Of a stretch of DNA of 64,000 nt, positions 42,344-50,050 are shown piece after piece; position 1 is the first letter of the stretch; each line of letters starts with the position of its first letter. The stretch is from positions 22,075-86,074 of the forward strand of contig CASEFA010000015.1 of assembly GCA_949287095.1 (NCBI GenBank), read 5' to 3'. Position numbers and translations under genes: made by a program. The notes beneath the pieces were generated by a model. That model did no database searches and was not told where the DNA came from. It saw only the letters and a program-made list of their open reading frames with translations. This DNA comes from an uncultured Bacillota bacterium. Lineage in GTDB: Bacteria; Bacillota; Clostridia; Peptostreptococcales; Anaerovoracaceae.

Positions 42344-43081
42344 ATGAGAACGTGCAGAGGAACGATTGCGGTGTTCCTTCTGGCAGCTATAATAATGGTC
42401 GTTCTGATGACAGGTGATTCGGGAAGAGCGTATGCCATAAGTCATCTTGTGGATTTCGACCATGGAAGCGTGAGCGATATCATAACGGACGGGGCGGAAC
42501 AGATGAAAAAGCTTGGTGACGGAATCATGCCCGGCGATAAAAGTCAGGAAACGTACAGGTATGACGAGATTGGCGGCATTTATGATAAAGAGAGGCAGGA
42601 AGTCGTATTTACCGGTGGCAGCAAGTCTGACGGAGAAAAGGGAAGTCCTGCCGAAGAAGGAAAACCCGCAGGGGATGAGATAAATCTCAGCATAAGGGGA
42701 CGTATAGAGCATACTCCGGACTGGAACAGAAACAGGGAGAGGTATAACGCCTACGCCTCGGAGCGGGGACTCGCTGCCCGGGGAGAAAATGTTTTCTGGC
42801 CGAGAGAGGTGCTGGTTCTGACCGCGGAAGTGGAAGGAGCGGATAATGCGACGGTTGTCGCAGAATTTATGGAAACCGGATACAGGAAAAAGCTTTTGGG
42901 AAATGGAAGAGTTAAAAAGGCGGAAGTTTTCATGAAGGATATTCCGGGAGCCATGGATATGGACAGCCTGACCGTAAGATTTACCGCGAAAGCGGGAGGC
43001 GTTACTGCGGAGGCATCGAACAGCATAGTTTTAGATGACAGGGTGGGCTACTGGTTCCTTCACAGAAAGGAGGCACCTTAG
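42344..43081 (+). CDS. Secreted or anchored protein of the pilus locus, unknown function
   Basis: A 245-residue protein with an N-terminal export signal (MRTCRGTIAVFLLAAIIMVVLM, possible cleavage after GRAYA). A Lys/Glu/Gly-rich linker and a C-terminal beta-rich domain follow (VLVLTAEVEGADNATVVAEFMETGYRKKLLG to VRFTAKAGGVTAEAS), resembling an Ig-like fold. The start at 42344 follows AGAGGGGGTGA. It ends 3 bases before the CpaB-like gene, so it probably belongs to the pilus assembly on the cell surface. Confidence 0.65.
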   Translation: MRTCRGTIAVFLLAAIIMVVLMTGDSGRAYAISHLVDFDHGSVSDIITDGAEQMKKLGDGIMPGDKSQETYRYDEIGGIYDKERQEVVFTGGSKSDGEKGSPAEEGKPAGDEINLSIRGRIEHTPDWNRNRERYNAYASERGLAARGENVFWPREVLVLTAEVEGADNATVVAEFMETGYRKKLLGNGRVKKAEVFMKDIPGAMDMDSLTVRFTAKAGGVTAEASNSIVLDDRVGYWFLHRKEAP

Positions 43082-43084
43082 ACC

Positions 43085-43633
43085 TTGGCGAGGAGAAGAA
43101 AAATAATAGGAATCACGGTGATTCTGCTTGCGGCTGCTCTCATAGTAAGCTGGGAGAGATGGGGAAAAGATGCCCTTATGTACGAAGAGGCGCCGGTTCT
43201 GAAAGAGGACGCCCGGGCCGGAACCCTTGTAGATGAATCGATGATTACCTACGAAAGATTTGAAAGAGGCGGTCTTGATTTTCTCAGCAGGGACGATGTT
43301 AAGAAGCTTATAGGAATGGAGACTGCACAATTTGTTCATGGAGGGACGCCGTTATTCAGGGAATACTTCAGAGACCCGGTTCTGAGCGGAAATCTGGAAA
43401 AGGGGAGATTCCGCATGAACCTTGCCGCAGGCTGGATAGAAAGCGTACCTGCGGACCTTGAAAGAGGGAACAGGGTCTGCATTTATTCACAGGACGTGCT
43501 GGTGACTTCCGTATATGCGGCCTCCGGCTACGAGGAAGGCAGAGGCGCAGATGTAATCGCGGAGAGCAGGCAGGTTGAGGCCATAGGCGAGGCGGTCAAA
43601 GGCGGCGGAAAGTTGATTCTGGTGAAGGGATGA
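43085..43633 (+). CDS. SAF-domain protein, CpaB/RcpC-like
   Basis: A 182-residue membrane-anchored protein. A basic start and transmembrane helix (residues about 6-22) lead to a SAF-type domain (EDARAGTLVDESMITYERFERGG to GTPLFREYFRD) and a RcpC-like beta domain (FRMNLAAGWIESVPADLERGNRVCIYS). The TTG at 43085 is taken as start because AAGGAGG lies 10 bases before it. CpaB proteins belong to Tad/Flp pilus machines. The end overlaps tadZ by ATGA. Confidence 0.8.
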   Translation: MARRRKIIGITVILLAAALIVSWERWGKDALMYEEAPVLKEDARAGTLVDESMITYERFERGGLDFLSRDDVKKLIGMETAQFVHGGTPLFREYFRDPVLSGNLEKGRFRMNLAAGWIESVPADLERGNRVCIYSQDVLVTSVYAASGYEEGRGADVIAESRQVEAIGEAVKGGGKLILVKG

Positions 43634-44403
43634 GAGAGGTAATTGGATTTTTCGGAAGCGCCGGGCAGGTGGGGGTGACGATGACGGCAAGGTCCGTCGC
43701 CGACGCGTATGCGGAAAGGGGAGAGGAGACTCTGCTGATTTCGGCGTCGGGAAAGTACGGGAACGATTACGTCGGGAAATTTGACACGGTAAGGTCACTG
43801 GACGATCTTAAAGCCGATATAATAAGCGATACCCTGAAGCCGGAGGAGATGAGAAACGTAATCGTGAAGGAGGGGAATCTTTCGTACATAGGTTCCGTGA
43901 GAAACCCTTTTGCGGTGAGAACGTTTCCGGCAGATTCCACAGAGAGGATACTGGCGGCTCTGGGTGAGAGGTATGACCGCATTGTAATAGACGCCGGAGA
44001 TGATTTTAACTCCGGACTTGCGGTTTCTGCTCTCAACGCCTGTGACAGGAGGATATTCGTTCTGACTCAGCAGCAGAAAACCATAGACAGATTCATTTAT
44101 CTAAATGCTCACGTCGTATCTGCCCTCGGCGTCAAAGGTGAAATCCTCGTAAACAGATACGTGAAGAACCCCGGACTGTATACGGTCGAAGAAATAGAGA
44201 GGCTTACGGGAGCAAGAGCCGTAGGAAAAATATCTGAATGTGAGTGGGGCAGGTATGCTGAGGTTCAGGGCGCAACGCTTATGGATGTGAAAAGCTACAG
44301 AAAGGAAATAGAGAGGCTGGTGCAGGCTATTGGAGAACATAAGCAGCCGGAGAGAAGAGCGAAACTTCTCCTTAGAAGAGTATTTAAGCAGGATAGAATC
44401 TGA
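43630..44403 (+). CDS. TadZ/CpaE-like MinD-family protein with degenerate P-loop
   Basis: A 257-residue protein of the MinD/ParA fold thought to position the pilus machine. The nucleotide loop reads GSAGQVGVTM where an active member would have KGGxGKT, so both lysines are missing. Other elements (ERYDRIVIDAGDDFNSGLAV, FVLTQQQKTIDRF, EILVNRYVKN) remain. That suggests a structural, non-hydrolysing role, as proposed for some TadZ proteins. ATGA overlap with the upstream gene and a long overlap with the ATPase gene downstream. Confidence 0.8.
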   Translation: MREVIGFFGSAGQVGVTMTARSVADAYAERGEETLLISASGKYGNDYVGKFDTVRSLDDLKADIISDTLKPEEMRNVIVKEGNLSYIGSVRNPFAVRTFPADSTERILAALGERYDRIVIDAGDDFNSGLAVSALNACDRRIFVLTQQQKTIDRFIYLNAHVVSALGVKGEILVNRYVKNPGLYTVEEIERLTGARAVGKISECEWGRYAEVQGATLMDVKSYRKEIERLVQAIGEHKQPERRAKLLLRRVFKQDRI

Positions 44404-45829
44404 GAAAGCCTGCAATCAAGAAAGAGAACCGGGAGACGAAAAGAACCCGGCTTCGGGCGAAAAGGAGAAGCAGTTTGAGTATGTGTGCAGGCTTGTGAAG
44501 GAAGTATTTGACGGAGAGTGGGACGATACCGACGACGAAGTTAAAAGGAAGAGGCTGGAAAGAGAGAAAAGAGCCATAATGGGAGCAGAGGAGGAGACGG
44601 CGTTTTATAAGGAAAAAATCCGCGCCGTACTTCTCGAAAGAAAAGTGGCGGACTCCTGGTATCCGCCATGGTTTCCCAGTCTTCCCGAAGCAGTATTCGC
44701 GGAGCTTTACGGGCTTTCCGGCCTTGCCGGTTGGGCTTACGATATGAACGAGGAACTGGCGGCATCGTCTTCGGCTAAGCTGATAGGCGACAGACTATAC
44801 TATTTCATAGACGGAAAGTGCCGTCTTCAGCCGCAGCGTATAGATGCCAGAAGGCGGGACCAGCTGAAAAGAGCTCTGCTCCTTTCGACTCCTGCGGAAC
44901 GTCTGGAGTACGGGTTCCACGAGCTGTACCTCCATAACGGGATAAGGATCACCATTTATTCGGGACACAGGACGAAGGAGAATCAGGAAATCATGGTCTT
45001 CAGAAAGTACGTGCTGGAAAACTACACATTCGGGGAGCTAGCGGAAAAAGGCACCATTCCGGAAGCTGCAATTCCGCTCTTTCTTGCAATGATAGAAGCG
45101 GGCTTTAACATTATGTGCAGCGGACAGGTAAGATCCGGAAAGACCACCTTTCTCAGGGTGTGGCAGAGTCACGAAGATCCGGAGCTTGAAGGCCTTGTCA
45201 TAGCCACGGATCCGGAGACGCCGTGGCACGAGATAATGCCTGATGCGCCCATAATGCAGCTCATTGCGGACGGTGACGAGCTGAAGGAAATGAGCAAAGC
45301 GCTTCTCAGAGGCGATAACGACTATGTGATTCTGGAGGAGATGAGAGACGCCGCCGCATTCAGCCTGGCTCTCGACATAACGTCGACGGGAACCATGAGG
45401 AGTAAGGTGACAGTTCACGACAGCAGCGGTATAAACGTACCGTATAAGATGGCTTCAAAGATTGTCGATGCCTACGGCGGAAGCCTGAGAGAACATATCG
45501 CCCAGGTATATAGAAATTTCGACTACATATTCGAGTTCTGCCAGAATCCCGAAAACAGGGCGAAAAAAATCCTAAAAGGGATTCTGGAACTGGCGTACGA
45601 TCCCGTGTCCGATGAAGTAAGGGCCACGTACATCTGCAGGTATGATTTCGACGGCGGGAAGTGGACATGGAACTGTCATATGGACAGGGTCAAAAGGGAA
45701 AAGACCGCCGAGATATCCACTTCCGCAGACAAAATCCTTGAAATCCTTTCGGCCCTTTCTAGGGGCAGGACTATAGATGAGTGGACCATGAAGCCCGCAT
45801 ATTACCAAAGAGGGAGTGACAGAATATGA
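44330..45829 (+). CDS. TadA/CpaF-like pilus assembly ATPase
   Basis: Hexameric secretion ATPase of 499 residues that powers pilus extension. A long charged N-terminal region (to about 100) precedes the ATPase with Walker A GQVRSGKTT (265-273), the Asp-box region LEGLVIATDPETPW, Walker B VILEEMRDAAAF and the STMRSK-like His-box region TGTMRSKVTVH. The TTG start at 44330 overlaps tadZ by 74 bases and is uncertain; a later start inside the N-terminal region is possible. It ends in an ATGA overlap with tadB. Confidence 0.85.
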   Translation: MENISSRREERNFSLEEYLSRIESEKACNQEREPGDEKNPASGEKEKQFEYVCRLVKEVFDGEWDDTDDEVKRKRLEREKRAIMGAEEETAFYKEKIRAVLLERKVADSWYPPWFPSLPEAVFAELYGLSGLAGWAYDMNEELAASSSAKLIGDRLYYFIDGKCRLQPQRIDARRRDQLKRALLLSTPAERLEYGFHELYLHNGIRITIYSGHRTKENQEIMVFRKYVLENYTFGELAEKGTIPEAAIPLFLAMIEAGFNIMCSGQVRSGKTTFLRVWQSHEDPELEGLVIATDPETPWHEIMPDAPIMQLIADGDELKEMSKALLRGDNDYVILEEMRDAAAFSLALDITSTGTMRSKVTVHDSSGINVPYKMASKIVDAYGGSLREHIAQVYRNFDYIFEFCQNPENRAKKILKGILELAYDPVSDEVRATYICRYDFDGGKWTWNCHMDRVKREKTAEISTSADKILEILSALSRGRTIDEWTMKPAYYQRGSDRI

Positions 45830-46773
45830 AGACAGAGCTTTTTCTTTACGGGGCCCTCATGTCAGGGGCTTTTGCCTTCGGATACGACAGCATCGAAGGG
45901 ATAATAAGAACTGCAAGATGCAAATTTGTCATAAGGAGGAACCTGAGGAAGGACGGGAAAACTGAATCCGAGGAATATGACGGCGCGCTCTATCATATAG
46001 ACAGACTTCTAAAGGCTTCGGGGTGGAGCAGATTCTTTCAGGATCCGAAGACGTTCATAGCAGTATGCATTCTCATCTTCCTGGGCGTATTCTCCGCTGC
46101 GGCAATGGCCTCGGATTTTTCAACGGCGATGACCTTCGGCGTCTTTTCGGCCGTATTTCCTTACATATTGTGCTATGCGGTTCTTCAACAGAAGAGAAGT
46201 CTGCGGTCCAAGGAAGGGGACGTGCTGATTCACGAGCTGTATAACAATTACAAAATATGCAGCTACAACATGGGAGAAGCTATAGCCGTTACGGCTGTGA
46301 CGCTGGAGAACGCCCCGCTTTCACGCTCCCTTATAACTGATCTTGCCAAGCAGCTTCAGCTTTCGGCGGCCGAGGAGGATTTTTCCCGGTGCCTTGACGC
46401 CTTCAGGTACGCCGTCGGAACCACGTGGGGAAACGTCCTGTCGGCAAATATATATTTTGCCATGTACAGAGGAATAAAGGTTGATGAAGGGCTGGGTGAT
46501 CTGTCGAGAGCCATGACAAAAAGCCGGGAAGTCGATGAATATAAGAAGCGGGAAAACGGAGAAGCCGCCATGATGCTGAAATATCTGGTGCCGGTATGTT
46601 ACGTTTTCACCGTAATAGGAGCATGCAGGTTCTTTGATTTCACGCTGGATGAATTCTTCAGATCGCAGTTTTTCACACCGGCAGGGTTCAGACTTTTTGC
46701 GGTCATAGCGATGATCTATTCGGCGGGACTTCTGGCGGAGAAGTTTTTCAAGGGAGAGAAGATGGACATATGA
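45826..46773 (+). CDS. TadB-like inner-membrane platform protein
   Basis: A 315-residue type II secretion F-domain protein. Membrane helices lie near residues 8-20, 75-92, 100-118, 250-268 and 288-305. The cytoplasmic F domain (HELYNNYKICSYNMGEAIAVTAV to VDEGLGDLSRAMTKSREVDEYKKRENGEA) lies between them. It forms the platform that couples the ATPase to pilin assembly. ATGA overlaps on both sides. Confidence 0.82.
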   Translation: MKTELFLYGALMSGAFAFGYDSIEGIIRTARCKFVIRRNLRKDGKTESEEYDGALYHIDRLLKASGWSRFFQDPKTFIAVCILIFLGVFSAAAMASDFSTAMTFGVFSAVFPYILCYAVLQQKRSLRSKEGDVLIHELYNNYKICSYNMGEAIAVTAVTLENAPLSRSLITDLAKQLQLSAAEEDFSRCLDAFRYAVGTTWGNVLSANIYFAMYRGIKVDEGLGDLSRAMTKSREVDEYKKRENGEAAMMLKYLVPVCYVFTVIGACRFFDFTLDEFFRSQFFTPAGFRLFAVIAMIYSAGLLAEKFFKGEKMDI

Positions 46774-47345
46774 GAAGGATTCTGCCTGACTTTGCAGGCG
46801 ACGGAGACTTTATAAAAAACAGCAGACTTTACAAGGCTGTAAAAAGGCAGGCGGCAGGTATAAGAGGCAGGATATATTCAAAAGGCTACGAAAAGGACAT
46901 ACTTTCCGGCTGTATCATGCTTAAAAATCTTTCGGTAGTGTACAGGTCAAGACCTATGTCGGCGGATTTCATTATCGAAGAGCTTATGAAGAGCAGTACC
47001 TTTATGAGAGACGTTTACGGCAGGATTTTGTCGGGCTACAGAACCGGAAGCTGTGAGGAAGCCGTTAAGGTGCTTCAGGAAAGAGTACCTACGAGGACGG
47101 CGAGGAACTTTTCAATGATTCTCTCCAAGCTGGATCAGATAAATCCGGCGGAACTGGCCGGTTACATGGAAGCCTTTGAAAAATCCATGGAAGAGGAGCG
47201 GACGACGGAGGCCATGCGCAGGGCGGAGACAAAGAATATAATAATCACTGCCATAGCCACGGCGTCGGTCTTTGCCGTTTTGTTTAACTTCGTAAGAGTA
47301 GTCATATTTATAAACGCGATGGAAATGCTGCAGAGCGTTTTTTAG
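46770..47345 (+). CDS. TadC-like platform protein, shortened
   Basis: A 191-residue F-domain protein. The cytoplasmic helices (GCIMLKNLSVVYRSRPMSADFIIEELM to AGYMEAFEKSMEEERTTEAMRRAETKN) are followed by one C-terminal membrane helix. The N-terminal membrane helices usual in TadC are absent, so it is about 100 residues shorter than typical family members. It starts in an ATGA overlap with tadB. Confidence 0.78.
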   Translation: MRRILPDFAGDGDFIKNSRLYKAVKRQAAGIRGRIYSKGYEKDILSGCIMLKNLSVVYRSRPMSADFIIEELMKSSTFMRDVYGRILSGYRTGSCEEAVKVLQERVPTRTARNFSMILSKLDQINPAELAGYMEAFEKSMEEERTTEAMRRAETKNIIITAIATASVFAVLFNFVRVVIFINAMEMLQSVF

Positions 47346-47372
47346 CGGCAGACTCAGGCGGGAGGATGCGAG

Positions 47373-47531
47373 ATGAAGAATTTGATAATAATAATCGGAA
47401 CGATACTGCTGGGAGTTATCATAGTAAATACGATGGTGCTCGGAGAGGGAGACGCGACACTTCAGGGAGCTGCAAAGAGCATAGTTGAGCAGGGCGTCAG
47501 CAGTATAGATTCAATGCGTATAGGCGGATAG
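47373..47531 (+). CDS. Small Flp-type pilin, first of a tandem pair
   Basis: A 52-residue protein, MKNLIIIIGTILLGVIIVN at its start, followed by a short polar tail (GDATLQGAAKSIVEQGVSSIDSM). One hydrophobic helix at the N-terminus and a small helical remainder match the mature form of Flp/type IVb pilins. It is preceded by GGAGG at 47361-47365. Its place after tadC and its similarity to the next small gene make it a strong candidate for the main pilus subunit. No long leader peptide is present, and no prepilin peptidase is found in the window. Confidence 0.7.
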   Translation: MKNLIIIIGTILLGVIIVNTMVLGEGDATLQGAAKSIVEQGVSSIDSMRIGG

Positions 47532-47547
47532 GGGCGGAAGGCGTGAG

Positions 47548-47685
47548 ATGAAGGAAATTGTTATCATCATAGGAACGGTTATCCTTGGAGTCATCATCTT
47601 CGGAATGATAGCAGGTGACGGTGAAAGTCTTAAAACGGCCGGTGCAGACTCCATGGAAAAGGCTATAGAAATATACGGAAGCTGA
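47548..47685 (+). CDS. Small Flp-type pilin, second of a tandem pair
   Basis: A 45-residue protein starting MKEIVIIIGTVILGVIIFG, clearly related to the gene 16 bases upstream through the shared IIIGT(I/V)(L/I)LGVII helix. The tail ESLKTAGADSMEKAIEIYGS is amphipathic. A paralogous minor or alternative pilin is the simplest reading. Confidence 0.68.
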   Translation: MKEIVIIIGTVILGVIIFGMIAGDGESLKTAGADSMEKAIEIYGS

Positions 47686-47714
47686 AGCGGAGACGGGTTT
47701 AGAGGTGACGGAAA

Positions 47715-48110
47715 ATGAAGAACCTGATTACAGCCGTAGGATGTACGCTGCTTCTCATGGCCGTTCTGCTCCAGTTCGTGCAGAGCCAGAACACCGCTCT
47801 GCGGCTTGCGGCGGTGGATAATGCCGTTAACAGCTTCAGGGAGACCGTCAGACAGGAAGGCTGCGTAAGCGAGGAAAACGAAGACGACCTGAAGGAAGAG
47901 CTGTCGGGAATTCTGGATTGTGAACCGGCCGATATTCTCGTGGACGGAGACAGAATCCCAAAGGAACGCGGTTCCTTCGTTATGTACGAGATAAGCGTTA
48001 CCGTTTCCGACCTGGTGGCGGACATCGGTTTCTGGGGAATGGATGAAGAGGATTCCGAGTTCGAATACAGGGTGAAGAGGTATGCGGCAAGCGAGTATAC
48101 GGACAGGTAG
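47715..48110 (+). CDS. TadE-like or minor pseudopilin, membrane-anchored
   Basis: A 131-residue protein with one N-terminal membrane helix (LITAVGCTLLLMAVLLQFV). An extracytoplasmic part follows, mixing helix (NAVNSFRETVRQEG) and strands, acidic overall, and including two cysteines (GCVSEEN and LDCEP). Its location after the pilins suggests a minor pilus component. Family assignment is weak. Confidence 0.65.
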   Translation: MKNLITAVGCTLLLMAVLLQFVQSQNTALRLAAVDNAVNSFRETVRQEGCVSEENEDDLKEELSGILDCEPADILVDGDRIPKERGSFVMYEISVTVSDLVADIGFWGMDEEDSEFEYRVKRYAASEYTDR

Positions 48111-48139
48111 GATAAGCTAATTCTGACAGGCGGTAGGGA

Positions 48140-48496
48140 ATGAAAAACGTAATAGTTGTGACGGCAATTCTTATCTTTGCCATGACGGTAATGAGTCTTT
48201 ATGCCGAGCTTAACGCGGAAATTCGTGAAAAAAGGCTTCTGACGGATCTGGCGGAGGAAGCGGCGGCAACGGCGGCGCTCTTCTACGATGAAAACGCCTA
48301 CGGATACGGCAGGTATCGATTCGACAGAACAAAAGCGGAAGCCATGGCCAAAGAAAGCCTCAGACTGAACGGTTTTAACAAAATCTCAGATGCAGAAATA
48401 GAATTCTACGACGGAGGCGACGACCCTTACGTTAAGGTTACCCTCGAATATGAAGGAAGAAAGTTTTCCGCGGTGTATGAGCAGAAGGGATTTTAG
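48140..48496 (+). CDS. TadE-like pseudopilin
   Basis: A 118-residue protein: N-terminal membrane helix (VIVVTAILIFAMTVMSLYAE), then EKRLLTDLAEEAAATAALFYDE and a beta-rich end (DDPYVKVTLEYEGRKFSAVYEQKGF). The pattern of an N-terminal helix followed by an alanine-rich segment is that of TadE/TadF-like pseudopilins. It is the last gene of the pilus locus. Confidence 0.68.
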   Translation: MKNVIVVTAILIFAMTVMSLYAELNAEIREKRLLTDLAEEAAATAALFYDENAYGYGRYRFDRTKAEAMAKESLRLNGFNKISDAEIEFYDGGDDPYVKVTLEYEGRKFSAVYEQKGF

Positions 48497-48516
48497 AACG
48501 GTACGGTTCAACAGCT

Positions 48517-48666
48517 ATGAGTATTGAAGCATATGAAAAACTCGCCGGCAGACTGGAACTGTACAGTCTGATTCAGGAGGGTATGGATGATATCTGCGAG
48601 GGAAGAACACAACCGGTTTCTGATGCGATGTCTGAGATAAAGAAAAAGCGGAACCATGAATTTTAG
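48517..48666 (+). pseudogene. Remnant of a Phd/YefM-type antitoxin
   Basis: A 49-residue reading frame, SIEAYEKLAGRLELYSLIQEG to MSEIKKKRNHEF. This matches the C-terminal half of Phd/YefM antitoxins, the part that binds the toxin. The N-terminal DNA-binding half is absent: the frame begins at the methionine that in intact proteins lies mid-sequence, and the upstream bases belong to the pilus locus. It overlaps the toxin remnant downstream in the usual antitoxin-then-toxin order. Confidence 0.6.
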
Positions 48667-48746
48667 AGTCGATATTACCGAAACTGCGCTTTCTTCATAT
48701 GAGACGTGACTGGACGGAGATTCTGAAAGCAGATATGCCGGTGTAA
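48656..48746 (+). pseudogene. Remnant of a RelE/ParE-type toxin with internal deletion
   Basis: The first 13 codons (NFRVDITETALS after Met) match the start of ParE/RelE toxins and stop at 48707. Another frame from 48696 reads HMRRDWTEIL, the typical end of the same family. About 70 central codons are missing between the two pieces. Together with 48517-48666 it is a decayed toxin-antitoxin module. Confidence 0.6.
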
Positions 48747-48797
48747 GGCGGCACATTAGGCATACCATCTGAACCCGTTTATCAAATGATTTCTGAG

Positions 48798-48998
48798 GCT
48801 TCGACAAAGACGTCTGTTTCCGGCGGTTTTGCCGAAGCTTTTTCGTCTTTTAAGGCGGCCTTTACAGAGTTTGCCGAAGTTTAAACGGTGAAAACCCATG
48901 TGACTCGCCGGGTTTTTCGGCAGATTTCATTTTCTCTATAATAAAGTCGAAAAGTCTTCGGCAACTTAACGGAAAATCCGCTTCATTGTCGAAGACTT
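48798..48998. repeat. Palindromic intergenic element D (CTTCGgCAA word)
   Basis: Hairpin 1: GCTTCGACAA (48798-48807) with TTGCCGAAGC (48829-48838). Hairpin 2: AAGTCTTCGGCAA (48952-48964) with TTGTCGAAGACTT (48986-48998). Both loops are exactly 21 bases. A further TTGCCGAAG at 48871-48879 and ACTCGCCGGG at 48903-48912 lie between. No gene is visible in 48747-49088. Confidence 0.7.
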
Positions 48999-49088
48999 CT
49001 TAAAAATCTTTGAAAATCTTATAATCCCTCACGAGAAGAGCGCCGCCGCAGGAGCCTTCTGAGCACGGCCATATAGACCTATAATCAA

Positions 49089-49901
49089 TTACTGCCGTCC
49101 GCAGCCGCCATGGCCGTCGCTGCCTGCGCAGCCGTGTTTGTTCTCGCCGCAGCCGTGACCTTCGCCGTGACCTTCGCCGTGACCGTGGTGTCCGCAGCTG
49201 TGACCCTCGCCATGGCCTTCGCCGTGGTGACTGCACATAACGTTGGCGTTATACTGAAGGCTGCCGTTAATCAGCGCGTCTACGGCTTCATCGGCAGAAC
49301 CGGTAACGCCGCCGTAAAATTTTATTCCCATATCTGTAAGAGCGTTCTGCGCGCCTGCTCCTATGCCTCCGCAGATGAGAGTGTCTACGCCCAGATCCTT
49401 GAGGAATCCGGCAAGAGCTCCGTGGCCGCTTCCGGCTGCGTTCTCAACGTTGGCATCGGTAATTTTTCCGTCTTCAACGGTATAAATCTTGAAATTCTCA
49501 CAGTGGCCGAAATGCTGGAACACCTGGCCGTTTTCGTAGGTTACAGCTACCTTCATCTTCTTATCCTCCGTTTCATACTGAATATGCGCCGTTGCAAGAC
49601 TGCTCTCGTGTATTTCATAGTTGCCCCCGGAGATTACGAGGGGCTTTTCGTTTACGATTGAATCTGCGATTTTCATCCTGGCGGAAGCGTATATGCCCGA
49701 AATAGTGGGGCGGGATACGTGCATCATCTCGGCGCACTGGTCGTGGCTCATGCCCAGGTAGTCGATGAGCCGGATAGCCTCGTATTCCTCCATGTTCAGG
49801 TTTACCGCATCTTCAAGGCCCGTATCGGCTGCTCCTAAAGGGACAAAGCCTTCACTTGCGGGCATGGACAAAATAGTCCGTTTCTTAGCAGGTCTTGCCA
49901 T
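49089..49901 (-). CDS. DUF134 HTH protein fused to NifX/NifB-like iron-cofactor domain
   Basis: A 270-residue fusion. The DUF134 part (about 1-90) has a sigma-like helix-turn-helix (MEEYEAIRLIDYLGMSHDQCAEMMHVSRPTISG). The middle (about 117-220) is a dinitrogenase iron-molybdenum cofactor-type domain (VAVTYENGQVFQHFGHCENFKIY, GALAGFLKDLGVDTLICGGIGAGAQNAL). The tail of about 45 residues is extremely rich in His, Gly and Cys and probably binds metal. Start at 49901 follows AGAGGTGA. Such proteins accompany Mo, Fe-S or nickel metabolism. The promoter at 49942-49970 carries direct repeats suggesting autoregulation. Confidence 0.88.
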   Translation of the reverse strand: MARPAKKRTILSMPASEGFVPLGAADTGLEDAVNLNMEEYEAIRLIDYLGMSHDQCAEMMHVSRPTISGIYASARMKIADSIVNEKPLVISGGNYEIHESSLATAHIQYETEDKKMKVAVTYENGQVFQHFGHCENFKIYTVEDGKITDANVENAAGSGHGALAGFLKDLGVDTLICGGIGAGAQNALTDMGIKFYGGVTGSADEAVDALINGSLQYNANVMCSHHGEGHGEGHSCGHHGHGEGHGEGHGCGENKHGCAGSDGHGGCGRQ

Positions 49902-49929
49902 AGCATTCACCTCTTTAAAGGGTTATTTT

Positions 49930-49970
49930 ACGTACGTCAATAATATATCATGATTTCTGACGTATGTCAA
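49930..49970 (-). promoter_or_regulatory. Promoter of the DUF134-NifX gene with direct repeats
   Basis: On the minus strand TTGACA (49970-49965), 17-base spacer, TATATT (49947-49942). TTGACATACGT covers the -35 (49960-49970) and TTGACGTACGT lies 30 bp further on (49930-49940), about three helical turns apart. The repeats are likely operator sites. Confidence 0.65.
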
Positions 49971-50001
49971 TAACTGCCGGTAATAAAAAGACAAAGAAAA
50001 A

Positions 50002-50031
50002 GCCGGCAACCCCGATATGGAGGTTGCCGGC
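50002..50031 (-). terminator. Terminator of the YeiH-like transporter gene
   Basis: GCCGGCAACC (50002-50011) pairs with GGTTGCCGGC (50022-50031). On the minus strand the stem is followed by TTTTTC. Confidence 0.85.
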
Positions 50032-50050
50032 CATAGTTCATATTTTGTTC

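Noticed and set aside
49110..49661. Plus-strand alanine/valine-rich frame opposite the DUF134-NifX gene
   Set aside because: It arises from the Gly/His-rich repeats of the real minus-strand gene read in reverse and has no ribosome site.
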